NCBI RefSeq assembly: GCF_005869935.1
Contig: NZ_SZQF01000001.1
Location: forward strand, 620,001-684,000
Direction: 5' to 3'
Length of the DNA stretch: 64,000 bases
Origin: Winogradskyella algicola
Lineage (GTDB): Bacteria; Bacteroidota; Bacteroidia; Flavobacteriales; Flavobacteriaceae
Shown: piece by piece, positions 60,866 through 64,000 of the stretch
How the letters are laid out: each line of letters starts with the position of its first letter
Numbering within the stretch: the stretch's first letter is position 1
Position numbers and translations under genes: made by a program
Notes under the pieces: generated by a model
What the model was told of the DNA's origin: nothing
The model's database searches: none
The model's input: the letters and a program-made list of their open reading frames with translations, nothing else

Positions 60866-60882
60866 ATCAACTTAAGGGATAA

Positions 60883-60915
60883 AAAAATAAAAAGCCTCAA
60901 CAATTGTTGAGGCCT
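60883..60915 (-). terminator. terminator of RND efflux gene
   Basis: The 20-base perfect palindrome GCCTCAACAATTGTTGAGGC is followed by TTTTTATTTTTT on the minus strand. Confidence 0.85.
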
Positions 60916-60954
60916 TCACGCTATTAATCACTTTATATGGTTTTATAAAGTTTT

Positions 60955-63900
60955 CTATTTATCCATTGCAAGTTGAACGTTTTCTTCAATCTCTAAATTA
61001 TTAGATTCTGATGTTTCACCTTCGTTAAACAATTCAACTCTTGCTTTGTACATTCTCATTTTTAAACGTGTTACCAAGTAGAATAAAATTGGTACTACAA
61101 TTAAGGTAAGGAACGTAGCTATGAAGAGACCATAAATTACAGTCCATGCTAAAGGTCCCCAAAATATTACGTTATCACCACCAACATAGATATTAGCATC
61201 AAATTCACTAAATAATGTGAAGAAATTGATGTTAAGGCCAGTTGCCAGCGGAATAAGACCTAAGATGGTAGTGATTGCTGTTAGTAAAACAGGTCTGAGA
61301 CGCGCCTTACCACCTTTTACTATAGCTTCGAGTAAATCTTCTTTATGTAAATAGGCTGAATCGTCATAGTCTTTTTCTACTTTTTTACGGTCTATAAGTA
61401 ATTGTGTATAATCTAAAAGTACCACACCATTATTCACCACAATACCAGCTAATGAAATGATACCCATCATAGTCATCATAATCACAAAAGCAGAACCAGT
61501 GATAATTAAGCCACCAAACACACCAATTAAACTTAAAAAGATAGCCAACATAATTATTGCTGGTTTAGAAATTGAGTTGAATTGGAAAATAAGAATGAAG
61601 AAAATGAGACCTAGTCCTGCAAAAAATGCACTCATTAAGAATTGCATTTGTTTGTTTTGTTCTTCAATCTGTCCTGTGTAATCTACTTCAACTCCTTCAG
61701 GTTGGTCATCAAAACTTTTCATAGCATCCTGAACTTCTGCGACAACAGCAGCAGCATCGGTATAACCAGGTGCTAATGCGGAGTACAACGTTACAATTCG
61801 TTTTGTGTCTTTGTGTTTTATAGCACTAAAACCAGAAGTGTTATTTTGTTTGGCTACTGCAGAAACAGGGATTTCTTTTATTTGGCCAGAAGCCATGTCT
61901 CTAAAGGTTATTTTCTGATTGAAAATAGCGCTTTTGTTATAACGGTTTTCTTCATTAAAACGGACATAAATATCGTAGTCCTCACCTCCTTCTTTATAGA
62001 TGCCAGCTTTGGCGCCAAATACAGCGTTTCTTAGTTGTTGCCCAACTTGGCCTGCAGAAACTCCTAATTCACCAGCTTTTTCTCTATCAACAACAACTTG
62101 CATAGATGGTTTAGAACGGTTTACGTCAATTTTTAACTCATCAATACCAGCAATGCTTTTGGTGTTAAGGAAATCTCGCATCTTCTCTGCAGTGTTAATT
62201 AATTCTGCATAATCTTCACCGGAAAGTTCTAAGTTAATAGGTGCTCCAGCTGGTGGTCCAACAGGATCTTTTTCTACAGAAATTGTAACACCAGGATAAA
62301 TGTCTTTTAAACTTTCTTGTACCTTTTTATATAGCTCGTTACTGTCTGCGCCTTTTCTATATTTAAACTCACGCATAGTAGCCGTAATCTTTCCGCGATG
62401 AGGCATTTCGGCTTGAGAACCACCATCGGTCATAGGATTACCTGCACCTTCACCAACTTGAGATACTGCACTTTCTGTCATGAAATTGTAATCTCCATTC
62501 ATGTACGCATCTTGGTTGATGATTTTATAGACACGTTGCTCAATATCTTTTGTAATGGCATTTGTCTTTTTTATGTCTGTACCTTCAGGATATTCTATGT
62601 AAACAATAATCTGGTTTGGTGTGTTGTCTGGGAAGAATTCTACTTTAGTTCTTTGACTACCAATTGAGGCTCCAAAGCCACCAAATGCAACAAGTAATAA
62701 AATGAATGTGATAATGGTAATTGCGATTGGTCTTTTGCCACGTAATGCAGTTCTCAAAGTTCTTTCGTAGATACGCTCCCAACGTGGTAATACTTTATTT
62801 TGAAAGCCGTTTGCCCAACTTCTTAAGAATAAACGGTATGCCCAAAGCAATATTACTGTAACAACCATAACACTACCTAAGGCTCTATATGGTCCTCCAA
62901 AAATGATTATTAATAGTCCTAAAATTCCTACAACAGCAGAAATAGAAATGATTTGTTTAAAGGTCATTTCTTTATCCTCAGTAGACATATATCTTGAGAC
63001 TAATACAGAGTTGAAAAATATAGCCACAAATAAAGATGAGCCTAATACAACTGATAAGGTTATTGGGAAATATTTCATAAATTGTCCCATTACTCCTGGC
63101 CATAAGCCTAAAGGAATAAAAGCGGCTACAGTTGTGGCAGTTGAAATTATAATAGGAAAAGCAATTTCTCCAATACCTTTTTTGGCAGCTTCCATTCGGC
63201 TCATACCTTCTTGGTCCATGAGACGGTAAACATTTTCTACAACAACAATTCCATTATCTACCAGCATACCAAGACCCATAATAAGTCCGAATAGAATCAT
63301 GGTATTCATAGTGTAGCCTAGAAGATTAAGAATCATTAACGACATAAACATGGACATCGGAATTGCAAAACCGACAAACAAGGCATTTTTGAATCCTAAA
63401 AAGAACATTAAAACCGTTACTACGAGGATAATACCGAATATGATATTGTTAACTAAATCATCAACCTGACCAATAGTTTTTGAAGACTGGTCGTTAGAAA
63501 TAGTAACTTTTAAGTCTGGAGGGAATACATTATTTACTGCATCTTCGACAATAACAACGATTTGTTCTGCTGCTGCAACCATGTTTTTACCAGATCGCTT
63601 TTTAACATCTAGCATTACAACTTCCTCACCAAATTCTCTTGCGTAGGTAGTCTTATCTTCATCTTTAAAGTTAACTTCTGCGATATCTTTAAGGTAGATT
63701 GCGTTTCCTTTTTCAGATTTTACAACAAAAGACTCTAATTCCTCAGGTGTGTCAATTTCACCAATAACACGTATAGTTCTACGTTGTCCGCTAGAGATTA
63801 AGTTACCAGCAGAAATGGTCATATTTTCATTGCTAATGGCACCAGTAATATCATTAAAACTTACTTGTGCTGCCATCATTTTGTAGATGTCTACAGCAAC

Positions 63901-64000
63901 TTCAACTTCTTTTTCTTGGGCACCTCTAATGTCTACTTCTTTAATTTCTGAAAGACTCTCAATCTTGTCTTCTAAATATTCGCCATAAGACTTAAGTTTA
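60955..64000 (-). CDS. RND efflux transporter permease subunit (5' partial)
   Basis: The frame is open to the right edge, so the gene begins outside; 1014 residues remain. The start at 63879 is only an internal Met: upstream codons read RGAQEKEVEVAVDIYKMMAAQVSFND, the normal porter-domain sequence. Membrane helix IV has VDNGIVVVENVYRLM, and the C-terminal half repeats the pattern (GIVVNNGVVLLDYTQLL). It is an inner-membrane AcrB/CzcA-superfamily proton antiporter pumping drugs or other compounds. The adaptor and outer-membrane genes are presumably upstream, outside the window. Confidence 0.93.
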   Translation of the reverse strand, partial: KLKSYGEYLEDKIESLSEIKEVDIRGAQEKEVEVAVDIYKMMAAQVSFNDITGAISNENMTISAGNLISSGQRRTIRVIGEIDTPEELESFVVKSEKGNAIYLKDIAEVNFKDEDKTTYAREFGEEVVMLDVKKRSGKNMVAAAEQIVVIVEDAVNNVFPPDLKVTISNDQSSKTIGQVDDLVNNIIFGIILVVTVLMFFLGFKNALFVGFAIPMSMFMSLMILNLLGYTMNTMILFGLIMGLGMLVDNGIVVVENVYRLMDQEGMSRMEAAKKGIGEIAFPIIISTATTVAAFIPLGLWPGVMGQFMKYFPITLSVVLGSSLFVAIFFNSVLVSRYMSTEDKEMTFKQIISISAVVGILGLLIIIFGGPYRALGSVMVVTVILLWAYRLFLRSWANGFQNKVLPRWERIYERTLRTALRGKRPIAITIITFILLLVAFGGFGASIGSQRTKVEFFPDNTPNQIIVYIEYPEGTDIKKTNAITKDIEQRVYKIINQDAYMNGDYNFMTESAVSQVGEGAGNPMTDGGSQAEMPHRGKITATMREFKYRKGADSNELYKKVQESLKDIYPGVTISVEKDPVGPPAGAPINLELSGEDYAELINTAEKMRDFLNTKSIAGIDELKIDVNRSKPSMQVVVDREKAGELGVSAGQVGQQLRNAVFGAKAGIYKEGGEDYDIYVRFNEENRYNKSAIFNQKITFRDMASGQIKEIPVSAVAKQNNTSGFSAIKHKDTKRIVTLYSALAPGYTDAAAVVAEVQDAMKSFDDQPEGVEVDYTGQIEEQNKQMQFLMSAFFAGLGLIFFILIFQFNSISKPAIIMLAIFLSLIGVFGGLIITGSAFVIMMTMMGIISLAGIVVNNGVVLLDYTQLLIDRKKVEKDYDDSAYLHKEDLLEAIVKGGKARLRPVLLTAITTILGLIPLATGLNINFFTLFSEFDANIYVGGDNVIFWGPLAWTVIYGLFIATFLTLIVVPILFYLVTRLKMRMYKARVELFNEGETSESNNLEIEENVQLAMDK

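Noticed and set aside
61457-63229. Several + strand frames opposite the RND permease gene
   Set aside because: Hydrophobic or low-complexity complements of membrane helices; no start signals.
63874-63879. Met-Met at 63879 as the start of the RND gene
   Set aside because: The frame is open upstream to the window edge and encodes typical RND sequence, so the gene is cut by the window.

Overview
The window looks like chromosome of a marine-type flavobacterium (Bacteroidota, Flavobacteriaceae). The DNA is AT-rich. Many genes are preceded by the Bacteroidota -7 box TAnnTTTG(C). Lipoproteins carry a Cys followed by acidic residues, and there are CarboxypepD_reg plus TonB-dependent receptor architectures and a BatD/BatE pair. 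Most of the window is core genome. I see no prophage, insertion sequence, CRISPR array or rRNA operon, and one tRNA, tRNA-Leu(CAA).

Layout. 1-4.5 kb: the end of a bat operon (BatD, BatE), a small membrane protein, a SulP anion transporter followed directly by a beta-carbonic anhydrase, and CvpA. 4.6-9.2 kb: an unknown protein, a small lipoprotein, pheS, an unknown protein, gpsA and a lipoprotein. 9.3-16.4 kb: a thioredoxin-fold lipid- or periplasm-directed protein, mfd, a transglutaminase-like protein, a TerB-like protein and fbp. 16.5-21.2 kb: GNAT, aspartokinase, a fused OlsF-like acyltransferase and a CarboxypepD_reg protein. 21.2-28.9 kb: two related amphipathic-repeat proteins, VOC, DUF1801, a D-2-hydroxyacid dehydrogenase, cupin, mgtE, rsmA, DUF4286 and a TPR protein. 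29.1-35.7 kb: serS, an HTTM/GGCX-like membrane protein, ribF, pth, rplY, prs and tRNA-Leu. 35.8-43.7 kb: TPR, HupE/UreJ, dCMP deaminase, an S41 protease, a short flavoprotein with a small membrane partner, MarC, DUF3109, RDD and an OmpA-family lipoprotein. 43.8-51.2 kb: a PiT phosphate transporter, a secreted MORN/YwqK-like protein, and a surface-lipoprotein plus TonB-dependent-receptor operon. 51.3-64 kb: dgt, a 56-residue membrane protein, dxs, a TonB-domain protein, tadA, a PrcB-like lipoprotein, a cold-shock protein, a ClC channel, aspS and the 3' part of an RND efflux permease that runs off the right edge.

The most interesting signal is regulatory. Three intergenic regions at 46.1-51.2 kb carry tandem hexamers of the form NNGTTA repeated exactly every 11 bp, with 2, 5 and 4-5 units. 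They lie upstream of the phosphate transporter, the MORN-like secreted protein and the lipoprotein/TonB-receptor operon. The 11-bp direct-repeat architecture is that of Pho boxes bound by PhoB/PhoP-type regulators. I therefore infer a phosphate-responsive uptake module that couples an outer-membrane receptor and surface lipoprotein to inner-membrane PiT.

A second theme is a set of short mobile-looking palindromes between genes. One of them appears to have entered the coding sequence of mfd in frame. Promoter boxes also helped to correct several start codons: lipid acyltransferase, aspS, transglutaminase-like protein, cspA and others.
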